DNA from: Isoetes taiwanensis | Taxonomy: Eukaryota; Streptophyta; Lycopodiopsida; Isoetales; Isoetaceae | DNA length: 64,000 nucleotides | Reading direction: 5' to 3' | NCBI GenBank assembly: GCA_021234155.1 | Contig: JAJEKV010000086.1 | Span: 4,141,461-4,205,460, forward strand | Shown here: positions 34,198 through 47,189 of the stretch, in pieces | Numbering within the stretch: the stretch's first letter is position 1 | Layout of the letters: each line of letters opens with the position of its first letter | Position numbers and translations under genes: made by a program | Notes under the pieces: model-generated | Told to the model about the DNA's origin: nothing | Seen by the model: the letters and a program-made list of their open reading frames with translations, nothing else | Database searches by the model: none

Positions 34198-34247
34198 GGA
34201 CCGTCCATGGGGTATAATGCATGGAACGTACCCTTTATGGACGGTCC
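34198..34247. repeat. Hairpin downstream of HUH element (copy B)
   Basis: The same GGACCGTCCAT...ATGGACGGTCC stem as in copy A (34198-34208 and 34237-34247), fully conserved while flanking sequence carries indels. Confidence 0.6.
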
Positions 34248-34616
34248 CGATGCTACGCCCCACAAAATAGCGATAAGGAAAGGATAAAACAATCACTTTC
34301 TTTTTTCCCGCTTAGATGCTTGCAAAAAATCAACCAACAACTTAGATGGCATTCTGATGCAATCAAACACTTCTTTTTTTTTGTTGCGCTACCGCATAGC
34401 AGGTCTCGAGCTGCCATGGAATTACACTTGATATCGATCTTTTTCAATTGAATCAGCAATCCATCTGGTAGTTCTCTTCCATCCAATTACTTGAATTCCA
34501 AGCAATGCACCGGATCTGACCCTGAATTGCTGCTGTTCTTCATCTAGCATTTTCTTAGCTCATTTAGGCGCAATTTTATTTGGGTTTGTGAAGTTCATCT
34601 GACGACGTCTCTGAAC

Positions 34617-37600
34617 ATGAAGAGTCTCACACAAGAACTTGCCGAAACAGCTGCCGTCGTAGAAAAAACAGTTCAAACAACCGTACAGGAAGTTACTGGC
34701 CCTAAGGCTTTGCAGGATTTTGAACTTCTAGATCAGGTGGGTTCTGGTGGCCCTGGTCTTGTATGGAAACTTTATCTGGGAAAACCTCGAAATAAGGTTG
34801 CACATGCACATAATCCCGAGGTATGCGTGTGGATTTTGGATAAGAAAGCACTTGCAGACACCAGACTTAGGGTGGGGCTTTCGAAGGCTGCTGAGGATGC
34901 ATTTCTAGATGTCATCAGGGCAGATGCATCACAATTGTCAAAATTGCGCCATCTTGGTGTGCTTCGCATTGTGCAGGGATTGGACGAGAGCAAGGCAGCA
35001 ATGTCAATGGTTACCGAACCTATCTTTGCCTCTGTGGCAAATATTTTAGGGAACATGGAAAATGTTCCGGTAGTGCCAAAGAGCTGAAAGGCTTGGTAAG
35101 TACCAATCCTGTTTAATCTATTGATTTGCTTGTGCATTAGATCCACTACTACATTTGTCAGCTTTTGGACGCTGTAAAGGAACTCACTAGATATACGGCA
35201 TTTTTACGTTACGTTAATACAAGCTCACTTTAGAGAGACATCCATCTAGTTTTACTTTACGTTATTGCAAGCTCACTTTAGAGAGGCATCCATCTAGTGT
35301 TAACTGCCCAATCAGCCATTTATTCGCAAGGAGATGATCTTGATGGTATGTAATGGTCATATTTGCGGATGCATGAATACAGGAGCTTGGTGAGCTTGAG
35401 ATAAAACATGGCTTGCTGCAACTTGCTGAGACTCTTGCTTTTCTGCACAACACTGCGCAACTCATACATCGGGCAATATCACCAGAGGTATATGTTCATT
35501 GCAAAGTTGCTCTTCATTCTTTGTTTTATCCTTCATTTATCACGTTGTTTCTAATGGCGAATATGTAATGTCTTTCCAACTGCAGGCAGTCTTTCTCACT
35601 TCTTCTGGAGCATGGAAGCTGGCTTCATTTGGATATGCAGTTAACATTGAACAAGCTGTTACAAGCAATACATACGGGAAATTTCATTATCCTGTATGTA
35701 CAATACTTCGCAGTCAGATATTGTGGTGCCTGTATTTGTGTATTTTCTTTGATTATAGTTTTCCTGTTCGTTTGTTCTAATGTTTGATGGTAGTGTCTCA
35801 TGATACATCTGCGTACACCTACCATTGCCTGCTTTTTGTTCTGATTTCAGCTGAGTGTTCTTGAAAAGCTATGAAAACGGCGTTGGAACACTTGTTCCAT
35901 TTCTTTTTGGAATAAGAGTTGATGTAAAGTAAATGAGTGTTTGAGAAAATGAAAGCACATGACATGAAAGATAATAGGAGGGTATTTACTTGCAGCATTT
36001 TGCATGTATAATTGTATAGAATTTTTAAGGGTCAACAGACCCTTAATGGTGGTTTTTCTTTCTATCCTTCAATTTGGCGCAAGTCTTCTGCTATGTCCGA
36101 GAACTACCTCCTGCTCCCACTTTTAAGCTGCTTTCGGCATGCTTTTTACAACACCCTATTTTGCTATAGGAACATTTGTTAGTTACTTCAAATACCTATT
36201 CAATAACTGTAAATCTTTGCCAAATTAATGGAAGGATTTCTAGAAGTTAAATTACCTGGCTTCTTTTTGCCACATTTGTTTGATCTCATTGGAAAATTTC
36301 ATTTGACAGGACTATGATGTGGAGGACCTTGTAATGCCACTCCAACCACAGCTAGATTATACGGCACCTGAGCTGACACTAAATGATGGAGCAGCCCAGA
36401 CATCGAGTGATATTTTCAGCTTGGCATGTGTAGCATATCACCTGCTTGCTCGACAACCCCTAGTTCAATCAAAGAACAACTTGCAGACTGTAAGATGATG
36501 ACCTTCCACAGAATACTATGTTATTAACCTTGGGAAAAAAAAGATAATTGAATAATGGCAGCAAATAATATATTGTACAAATGCTTTTTGAATAGTAGAA
36601 CTTTATTTCTGTCTGGCTAAGACTGAACAGATACAATAGGCTTTATCCAGTACATGCAAGATTCATTTGCTGGCTTCAAAATATTCTGCTTTCTTTGCTA
36701 ATTTTGCCAAATATGTCTTGCTTTACACTAATATTCTCTGTCCTGGCAACTGTTATTGTTGATACAGTATACAAGCATAGCATTGTACTTAGGGAATGAA
36801 AAATTTTCAAAGATCCCTTTTGATTTGAGCGAAGACCTGCGTCGCATGTTGACCCCTGATGCCTCTTCCAGACCAAGTGCATTGGATTTTAGAGGTATTA
36901 CTGTGGTTATCCGTTTCTTAATCTAATGTGGTAATTTAATGTGGTCTTTTCATTAGATTCCTTAAAGGTACCTGAGAGTATTATTAGGCCATTGGTAACA
37001 TCTTCAAGGATTGGCTTAGTGGTTTTGTGGAATTAGCAAAACACCTAAGAATATTGCATTTTTATCTTTAACAAGAAAGCTGCAAAGTAACTTCTAAGCT
37101 ACAGTTTGGGTTCATCTTTGAATCTTGGGAAGGTACCAAAGAAAACTTCTTGATGTATTTTGTTTCATTCAGGTTCCAAGTTCTTCCGTGAAGATCCGAG
37201 GCTGCGTGCTCTTCGATTTCTTGATCATATGCTTGTAGACTTCATGCTTTTACCTATTTATTCTTCCATTTATGCCTGTGATGCTAAATGCACTTTTTAA
37301 CTGTGGCAATGAAAGGAAAGGGATAATATGCAGAAGACTGATTTCCTGAAAGCACTTTCTAGCTTGTGGATAGAATTTGATGCACGAGTCTTATGCTACA
37401 AGGTAACATTTATGTGCAATCATGGAAGCTTGTAATGATGTTTATTCTTCTTGCCAGCTTGGGTGTTGATAATCTTCTCCTATAGGTACTCCCTCCTCTA
37501 TGCGCAGAGCTACATAATGTCACCATGCTACCAATGGTATTACCAGTGGTGCTAACAATTGCAGAATCACAGGTCCCTTCAACCTTTTTATTCTTTTCTT

Positions 37601-40600
37601 GTATTTTTGTTCTCTTGCTTATAAATTAAACTACTTATTGTCACAGGAAAAGGAAGATTTTGAATCTTCAACACTTCCTGCATTGCTGCCTGTGTTGAAC
37701 TCAGCCACTGGCGATAGCTTGCTTCTTCTTGTAAAGCATGCTGGTTTACTTACCAATAAGGTCAGTTACCTTGTCATCTTGTTCAAGAATGAAGTTTTAT
37801 AAATTACATGGTATATGGTATGTATATTATTGACATTTTGACGAGCATTAGAACCCAAATAGGTCAAGGAAAACATATATTGAAAAATCATCTTCATAAT
37901 CTCCGCCGGGTTAATATGTCTCACAACTTATGGAATTTTGACGTTTTCATGTATCAACTTCATAATCTCCTCTTGTTAAAGTCCATCATGTCTCACATCT
38001 CATTGAATTATGATGCTTTCAGGTAGCTGCACCTCAGATGGTTGAGACCATTGTCCCTATGCTCGTTCGTGCCTATGACGATCCAGATGCCAGGATGCAG
38101 GAAGAGGTTTTAAGGCGCACATTGTCAATTGCAAAGCACCTTGATTACCAGATCTGAAATGATTTATTAATTATTTATAATTCTGTGTAGAAAGTACGAC
38201 CAATGTAATGCCTTCTGCTATTTTAGGTCGTGAAGCAATCAATTCTGCCTCGTGTGCACAACCTTGCCCTGAAGACAACTGTGGCTGCGGTAATATGCTT
38301 TACCATTATCTTTGACTATTGTTAATACAAATATTTGTCAACCATAAGCACGACCATAAGTTCTAGATTTTGTTTATGAGCTCTTGTTCTGGTTCAAGTT
38401 CTTGAGCTGTGTATCAGCTTAAAGATATTTGCTGAGCATGGAATTGTCACATACGACTGTTAAGGGATCACCCTTTCAAAGTTAAGATGGGTGAATTAGT
38501 TGAGGCGGGCTGAAATAGATGCTGCATGGTAAGTACAGTTGGTATAGTATTTCATTGTTGGTTTCAGTTTTTCCACTTGGGCCATAAACCAGTACATGAT
38601 ATTGAGCATCTAATCCACGTGCTCCTATTGTTTCCAAGCTTCATGATGTCTAAGGACAAACCATCTGAATTGAACATAACGTATAAAGAAACATAATCTA
38701 TAGAATCGTGATTTGTGGTAATGTTTATGGAGGCTTCCAGGTACGAGTAAATGCACTGATGTGTTTGGGGGAGCTTGTTCAACGGATTGATAAGCAGGCC
38801 CTTAAGGATGTTTTCCAAACTTTGCATCGTTGTACAACAGTTGACCACTCTGCACCTACTCTTATGTGTACACTTGGAGTAGCTACTTCTATTTATAAAC
38901 AGGTAATTGACTTGGAATTCGCTTCAAGTATTAATGACCACTAAAGAAAAATATGGATGACCACTAAAGACGAACACTCTGCTTTCTGCTTGCAGTATGG
39001 GATTGAGTTTGCAGCAGAGAACTTATTGCCACTGTTGACTCCCCTGCTTGTTACACAGCAACTAAATCTTCAACAATTCATGAAATACATGTCTTTCATA
39101 AAAGACATTCTTAGGTATACCTTCAGTGCATTTTGATATGATATAGCATTAGAAGGAAAACAGAGACTTAACATAATTGGCACCAATATGGTAGGACGAT
39201 CGAAGAGAAACAGAAACGTGGAATAAAGCAAGGTGATCAAGCGAGTTTTATGGCTGATGGGAAGCAAGATGGACAAACCATGAAAACCAATGGTTTCTGC
39301 AGGAGCTCCAGGTAATGGCAGTACCTGGGATGCCGATGACTGGAAATCCATTACAAAAGGGCAAAAGGAGGCGATATCAACTTCAAAGATGGGCAATGTA
39401 GCAATGGCAGGAACAGAATCTTCCATTCCACTGCATGATGAGCAGCGGTTGTCAGCAGCAGTCAATGAGGAGACGCCCTTGTTAGATGATGAGCAGCGGT
39501 TGCATGAGCAGAGGCCGTTGTTAGATGATACGGATTCTTCTTTCGAATCTGTCGCCAAAAAATACGAGGTAAATTTAACCATACTTATTGCTTCCTTTTA
39601 ATTTCTCGGGCCCTTCTAATATTTCCTTTTAAGTTAACAATGGTTTGACAATAGTTTTCCTAATATCTTTTGCCTCTTTATTCATTGTACTATTGGGACA
39701 ACGCATAGAAATATTAGTTACATAGATTTTGCCATTTTTCTTAGCCCATTTGATGTGGACTGCTCTTTCGTACTTGCTCTGTATCAATCCTTCCTTCTCA
39801 TGATCGATTGTCCATTACTTGAAAAACTTCAAACCGTTAATCATTGATCAACTCGTGGAAAGTGTGTTAGTCCTTCCCTTCTCGAGACTAACTTTATCAC
39901 TACTACAGAATAGGGCAGCCATGACGTCGTAATATTGATATACTATTTTGTTATTTAATGTTTAGATCATTATTGTTTAATATTGATACTATTTTATTAT
40001 TTAATTTGTAGGAGAAGGTTGATAGACGGGTCCTAGATATTTACAAGAGGTATGTAAAAAGGTGGACGCCGCCCAAGGACGCTAGCTTTTCTACCTCCAA
40101 TATAGAAGAACAAGTGAAGATTCTTACGGAAAGGAGGGGGGTGGTGGAGGAGGAGGATTCGGGCACAAGAGAATGCATTGCATACTCTTGTGTTTGCTAG
40201 TTTGACTTTAGAGTGTTTGTTTCTTGGTACGTAAAATTATTCATCATTATTTAATAATTTATTGCATTTCTAATTTAATTTGATTTAATAGGTTTCCTAC
40301 TTACCATACATGACTGGATGCAACCTGTTCCATGGTGGTTGATTTACACCAGTTGGTTTTTAGTTGCGGTTACTCTCATGCTAGGTTTGATTTGGAAGAT
40401 CCTAGCATGGAGGGAGAGAGTCATAGAGCTTCAGGTTTTGGAGTTACTTCTGCACTGGAGGCTTCAAAAGTTAAACTTAGATTTTGATGTCTCTCCGTCG
40501 GATAGGATAGGTATCCCTTTACGTCAGGGAATATTAGGGGCACTTTATGTTAAATTAGTTTGTTTGACATTAGTGGCTCCTGTATTAGCTCACTTTTTGT

Positions 40601-40614
40601 TTCGAGAGATTTAA
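34617..40614 (+). pseudogene. SCYL2-like membrane-tailed gene, copy B, disrupted
   Basis: Collinear with the 16-exon gene at 1862-7926. Lesions: one A missing near 35082 (CCAAAGAG for CCAAAAGAG), which ends exon 1 early; the exon 10 donor GT is AT at 38152-38153; one extra base in exon 14 near 39293 (GGTTTCT for GGCTCT); one extra base in exon 15 near 40153 (GGAGGAGGAGG). Other changes are few, including Arg to Cys in exon 7 and Thr to Met in exon 10. The final membrane exon (to 40614) is unchanged. It should not give a full protein unless some differences are sequencing errors; three of the four lesions are 1-base indels, so assembly error has to be excluded. Confidence 0.8.
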
Positions 40615-40993
40615 AATGTAAAAAAAAAAAAAGAAAAAAGAAAAAAAAAAACATTTTGCAATATCATATTCTTGTGATATTTTTTTGTATCATCAATGTC
40701 TAGTTGATCAATGATCAAACATGAATAAAATTTTGTGTATATACTTTGTCATTGAGATGTTGCAAAGACTAACATTACATTGTGCTAAATATTTACGCGT
40801 TTGCAAACTTGACAATCTCTTTCTCATTGTGAAACTTGGGTATATACAACCATATATTATCATGAAAATTTGATATTACACATATAAAATCGTACATCAT
40901 GATAGTGGTATATCATGATACTGGGTGAGCAGAAATCGTAGAGCTGCAGTCTGCAGTGGTGGTGCAGAAGCTGCAAGATCACACCACTCTGTC

Positions 40994-41177
40994 TGTTAGT
41001 ATAAAATACGTACGTATTTTAGTATAGATGACTCAGCATAGTATTGTACGTGTCTAGTGTGTATATAAACACCTAAGCCACGTTAGTTAGGAGTTCACAT
41101 TTCTCAGAGCTATCAGCCACTGATTGGCGTCTTCATCTGTCTTCTTACCTTCATAATATACATACGTTCTTCTAACA
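40994..41177 (+). repeat. Copia-type 5' LTR (copy B)
   Basis: A 184-bp LTR with intact TG...CA ends (TGTTAGTATA...CTTCTAACA) and a TATATAAA box; PBS TGGCATCAGAGCCA follows at 41178. Confidence 0.7.
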
Positions 41178-42935
41178 TGGCATCAGAGCCAGAATGGAGT
41201 GGGAAGGGAGTGTAGGCAGCCAAACATCTCATAGCTGTGGTCGGATTGATATAAGGGACACAAAAGCACTTGGTATAATCAGGATCGGGTGAATCCAGAG
41301 TTCTATTTTTGGCGTAGGCTATTTTTGGTAGATCGCTCATACATTATCATTGCAATCATTGCTAGATCGCTCATACATTACATGTATGCAACCCGACCTG
41401 TATAAAATGGCAAACAATTGCATATCTATTTGTAGATTTATTGAAGATGGCAAACTAAATCTTGCTTTATTTTATTTTGATAAGATTATATCTATATGCA
41501 AAGGTCAAAAGATATCTTAAGTAGAAAGCATCAACTATCTGGTTTGTCTCAGAATTGGAATTCTGACTATAGGAAGGAAGGAAGGAAGGAAGGAAGAAAT
41601 TTTAACGTCCACGGAACCCAATCGGGTTATGGGACCAGAACAAACAAAGGGAGCATAAGCCCTAACAGAACAGAGGTTTATAGGAGAAGTTTAGAGGTGA
41701 ATTCACAGTCCAAAGAACCTTTTACTTGCTGGTATTGTGATAAACCGGGTCATGCAAAGGAGATTGCCATAAACTCAAGAAGGCATTCGCCCAATTTGTT
41801 AAAGATCAGCCAAATCTCAAGCCCCAAGAGCAGCCAGAAGGGACTAACATCGCTAAAGCATCAAAAATTACTACAAATGTTTCTCATATTACAATTGAAG
41901 ATATTGAGACGCAATATCTTAACTTTGTGGCTGAAAACATTCATGCATCAGACATGTGGTTGGTTGATTCTGGAGCAACCAAGCACTTGACAGGGAAAGA
42001 AGAGTTGTAGCTTAAACCTTATGAACAAGTCTTGGTAAGAATGGCAAGATGGGAATGTTACTAGTTCCAAAGCTAAAGGTACAGTTCAAATTCCAGCAAC
42101 AAATTGTCGTACGTTGAAACTTGAGGGTGTTATTTTTGGTGCCTAGACTGTTAGTCAATCTTCTTAGTGTCAGCGAGTTTGACAAAAAGTTGGGGTTCTC
42201 GGTCTCGTTTACTGGCGGTTTCGTGCATATTATAAAGAAAAATCCATTGCTTTATGTTGATCTAGAACGGCTTGGCTCTTTAGCACAAGGATGTCTTAAT
42301 GATGATGGACTTCACATTATTCAAAAGAGTACTTCCAAATCTTTGGATTCCAGCACAGTATCCTCAATGACTGGTGCAATTTCACAAACTGCTTAGGCAT
42401 TATGGCGTGCAAGGTATGGACATGTGGCCACTATTATTTTAGCACAAGCATCTAAGTTACAAATGGTCAAAGGCTTATCTTCCCTCAAATTTCATGAGCC
42501 ACACTGTCATGCATGTAGGTTGGGCAAGCAAGTCCAATTATCTTATCCATCTGAAGCTGAATTTCATGCTGAATTTCCTCTTCAACTTGCACATTCTGAT
42601 ATTTGCTACTTGCCGACCATTTCTCTTGGAGGGAACATGTATTTTCTTGTATTTGTTGATGATAGTTGGGTATATCCACTTAAGGTTCGATCTCAAGTTT
42701 TTGAAATATATAATATGTTCAGCTCATTGGTAGAAAACGAATTTTCCTCTTCTACTTAAGGACAGATAATGCTAAGGAATACCTATCTGCTAAGTTTGAA
42801 GATTACCTTGGCAAGAAGGGGTGCATAAGCAGTTGATAGTTCCATATGCTCATCCTCAAAATGGAGTGGCTAAGCGGAAAAATCGTACCTTGATGGATTT
42901 GGCACGGAGCATGCTAAAATACAAAGGGCTACCCT
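41178..42935 (+). pseudogene. Copia gag-pol remnant (copy B)
   Basis: Same content and truncation point as copy A: zinc knuckle, protease VDSGAT, integrase zinc region and core. The integrase HSDICY Asp is preserved here (about 42593-42604), whereas copy A has HSIFATS after a one-base change in frame. Stop codons remain elsewhere and RT/RNase H are absent. Truncation shared by A and B, so it predates the duplication. Confidence 0.8.
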
Positions 42936-43404
42936 AGGCGCCATGACCAGCGCCCTTCAGCAAAAACCCCATTGATGTAAAATGAAGATGTCGTATGCCC
43001 TAGCTTTGTCTCCCTCACGGTATATGTGGTAGAGAAGTTCATTGTTACAAATACTTTTTCCTTTTGAGGCCCCGTCTCGAAAAATATTGCTTGTGTTCAT
43101 TGATACCCGCGTATTTCTAGCAAAGGTGTACCTTTAATTTGTTTGCTCTCCTGTTATGACCCATCTATTGGTTCAGATGGTCTGAAGATTGTATTTCCAA
43201 TCTTTATCTTAAAAGTTGTATCTTTTTCTAATGCAAAGATGTATTAATATGCAGTTATGATCCACAACGAGGAAAAGAGTTTGAGAAGATTTAGTTATTA
43301 AATGTTAGTGTCTCGGAATCAAGAAATGTGGACATTTAGTTAGCATTAAACGAGTTAATGTCATAGGATTATATGTGGTCTAAGTCATCAATAGACATGG
43401 CCTT
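42936..43404. other. Unassigned sequence between Copia and LINE remnants (copy B)
   Basis: Nearly identical to 10256-10719. No gene seen. Confidence 0.4.
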
Positions 43405-46285
43405 AAAATGGAAGACCCTTTTGGGAGCCTCAGTTTAGATGTGTTGAAGTACTGCGCAGAAGGGGATGTATTCATTTTTAGTGACTTTAATGCCCGCACA
43501 GGTAATTGTCAAGCTAGACATTGATGATGTCTCGGATGTTTGCTTAGATGAAAAACTTGATGTGTTATGGGAGAGAACATCTGAAGATTTATATTCCAAA
43601 CAGATGGGAGAGATCCTCCTTGACATCTCTGACTATGTGCAAACTTAGCATAATAAATGGCATTCACAGTTCCCAAGATCAGGTAGCTTTACTTTCGACA
43701 AATCACATGGCATAGTACGCTTGATTATCTCCTTTACAGAAATCTGAATCTTCTTGAAGACCGCTATATAGGAAGCAAAATACCGGAATCGCACCATATA
43801 CCGTGCATGTAATAATTAAAATACAAGCTGGCATGAGCCAACAGCAGCCTAGCTTCCATCCGAAAATAAAAGTGAGATACGATGCACATGAAGCTTATGG
43901 AAAGCTCAAAGAAAATATGCTTATGCAAGCTAAATGGACAGGGATTGGAGAAGAGGATGCAAAGGAATTTACGCATTTGCTAAACCAAGCAGGGCAAGCT
44001 GTGTTTGGCCTCACCAAGAGACATCCACAAGGAAGAACATGCAAATCTTGGTGGGATGCAGAGTGTATAGAAGCAAGGAAGCAGTTACCAAGCAACACCA
44101 TCTGTAAACCAAAATGGTATAAGAATTTCATTAGAGGCAAAAAGTGCAAGCACTTCAAGGAGAGGCAAGCAAAACTGGTAGAACAGTTCAAAAGAAGCCC
44201 ACGATCATTTTGGAGCACGCCGAGAGATAACTCAGACCAAATTAACCTTGATGAGATAGTTTTGCTAAATTTAGTGAGGGACATTTATGAAGTTGATGGT
44301 GCAGAAGGAATGTTAGTACAAAGACATGGCATGCATCTATTTTCAGAGTTAGAAGTTAAAGAAGTTTTGCCAGGGATGGCCAATAATAAAGCCCATGATA
44401 TTGATGGTGTGTGCATTGGGCTCCTCAAATGGGGAGGGGATGTCACCCTATCCACTCTTACAGGCGTACTTAACAGATGTATTACACAAGGAATGCCAAG
44501 TAGCTGGAGATTAAATCGGGTGCATCCCATACATAAGGCTGGGGATAAAAAGAATGTTGCTAACTACTAGACGATTTTAATAAGAAGCACGTTCACTAAG
44601 ATCCTAGGGAATCTGCTGGAGAAGAGGTTGAGTACATGGGCAGAAGAAAAGGAGAAACGCTCACATTGCCAAGCTGGTTTTTGGAAAAATCACAACACAC
44701 TTGACCATGCTCTTATCCTTCATGTGCTCATAGAAAAGGCTAAATCCCCAAATACAGCTCTATACATAGCCTTCACCGATTTTGCAAAGGCTTTTGATAC
44801 GATCCCGGGAAGTGGCTTTTGCGATAGGATGGTACAAATTGGAGTCCCTCAAGAACTCAGAGCTGCTGTATCACAATTATTCTCAGAGGTACTGATAAGA
44901 ATTTCATGGGAAATAGACACAGTGGTAAAGAGCACTGTTGGTGTCAGGCAAGGATGCCCGCTATCTCCGACCTTATTCGGACTTTTCATTGATGAATTAA
45001 AAGATTGGTTGAGAGCACATTCACTGACAGGCATAAAAATTGGCGCTTATATAATTCAACTGTTGCTATATGCAGATGACGTAGTTTTGCTTGCAAACAA
45101 AAAACATGCCTTACAGGAACATTTGAATGCTATGGAGCAGTTCTATACATCAAAACAAATGAGAGCTAATGTAATGAAGTCTAAAATCATGGTGTTTGGT
45201 ACCATTGATAGGCTGGTATTCACCTAACAGGGTCAGAATTTGGAGACAGTCGAATGTTATAAATATCTCGGCATAGATTTCTCATCTAAATATAACTGGA
45301 AGGATTGTGTGAAGAGGCGGGTAGCTGGAGGGAAGGCGACATTGTATAGCATGTTGGCAAAAGGCTGCTGCATTGACAGAATGGGGGCTGAAAAAGGTAT
45401 TGTTTAAGACTTTAGTCCAAACAGTACTGTTATATGGAGTGCCCATTTGGGAGCGAAACCTGTCTGCTAAGATGTGGTGCCATCTTGAATCTATTCAAAA
45501 AATATTTCTGCGGGAGGAAATTGGGATTAAGGCTCAGACATCGTATGCTATCATGTTAGCGGAAGCTGGGATGCTTACAGTTGAAGTCGAGGCGTTGTTT
45601 CAAGCGGTGAATTTTGTTAATAGGCTGGAGGAACAGTCGACGGAGTGCCTCTCGCACCAGGCCATATTGGGATCCGAACAAAAAGGATGGTTATATGATC
45701 CTAAACAATGGGCAAGCAAGTGGGGGCTGTCGAATGACAATGGGCCGAGAGACAAAAAAGAAGCAAGAAGACTTCTGGAAGGGCTGGCAATTGGGTGCCT
45801 CTGGACATCTCCAGGTAGCAGGAAGGTAATATACAAGAATGAAGTAAACCAGCTTATAGAATACAAAAGTCAAGGATATCTAAATTCGGATATTCCTAAG
45901 TTCTACAAACAGATAATTTCCAAGTATAGGACAAGTTCACATAGATTAGAGATTGAGAGGGGCCGATGGTTCAAGCTCCCAGCAGAATTCAGAACATGCA
46001 AAGTATGCTCGTCAGGAGATGTAGCAGATGAGTGTCATGCACTCCTACATTGTTCGGCCTATATGCACATAAGAGAGAGTTTTAGCATTCAAGCTCTAGA
46101 TTTCCATTCGTTATTGTGTATACCACCTGCAGTGCTAAGACCTTATTTAAGAACGGTGGACACACACCGATCCCTTCTATTAGAGTTGTAAATACTTATA
46201 TTTCAGGCTCCACGGCCTCTCAAGGCTCAAAAGAGCAATAGAACTAAATAAATAAATAAATTAAACTAATTAATTTTCAAACCAA
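43405..46285 (+). pseudogene. 5'-truncated LINE (copy B)
   Basis: Collinear with 10720-13600. The RT is less damaged here: one open stretch 44628-45227 contains FTDFAKAFDT, VRQGCPLSPTLFG and YADD together, where copy A is frameshifted. In-frame stops shared with A (after VANY, after RLVFT) show the element was dead before duplication. B lacks about 11 bases near 45360. Confidence 0.85.
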
Positions 46286-46331
46286 ATATTACGCTCGAGT
46301 CATGAACTACCAAATGTTAAATGTCCAGAGC

Positions 46332-47189
46332 GTTCCCGTTCCAACACGCGTTCCCATGCTTGAGGCGTTCCGGGAACTTCTCCTTACGTTCCCAAAGTGT
46401 GTCTTACCGGGAACGTCATTGGGAACTCCGTTCCCGACGTTCCGGTTACAACGTTCCCAACATGGGAAAAGAAAAATAAAATTTCAACATTATCAAATGA
46501 CCTAAAAGTTAAATTTTACAAGAAAATAAAACCTAAAATAAATTGGCGGTTGTGGATATGGTGGAAGATAGTGACGTCTGAGTTTTTTCTTCAAGAAACA
46601 GGTCGAAATCAACAGTTTTAACAAGGAAACAAGTCGAAACCATAAATTTACATGTCTAGAGGTTGAAATCTTTTAGTTTCTCTGATTTTTTTTTGAATTT
46701 TTGTGCAAAAGGCGGAGCTTGCAAACCAAGCCCTCCAGCCAGGTACCACGTTTTTTATCTTTCTGATACTTGTCTTTGTCTTTGAATAGATACTTGTTCT
46801 TCTGATTCTTGTCTGATACTTGTCTTTCTTCTAATACTTGTCTTTGTCTTCTGAATAAAGAATGTGATTGTCATAAGCCTATTTGTGTTGTAAAGACTTC
46901 TTAATGTTTTAGCATGTGGGTTTTTAACTAATATCTATTACTATATGTCGGATTGTACTTTGTACTGCCAGTTTGTGTTGCTATTTAAGGTTTATAATTT
47001 CCATATAAAATAAATTTGATAAACAAAGTAAAGCAAGTAAAAAAGTACAAGTATAATAGTTGGGAACTCCATTTTTAAGATTAAAAGGTTCAAATTCACG
47101 TTCCGGCAGTTCCCGTTCCCGCCCGTTCCAGTTCCGGTTCCGGGGAGAAGGTCCACGTGATGAAAACGTTCCCGATCCGGGTATCTATG
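46332..47189. mobile_element. 858-bp GTTCC-rich insertion (copy B)
   Basis: Same insertion, length and flanking CCAGAGC duplication as in copy A, so it was present before A and B separated. Remnant C has the empty site. Confidence 0.6.
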
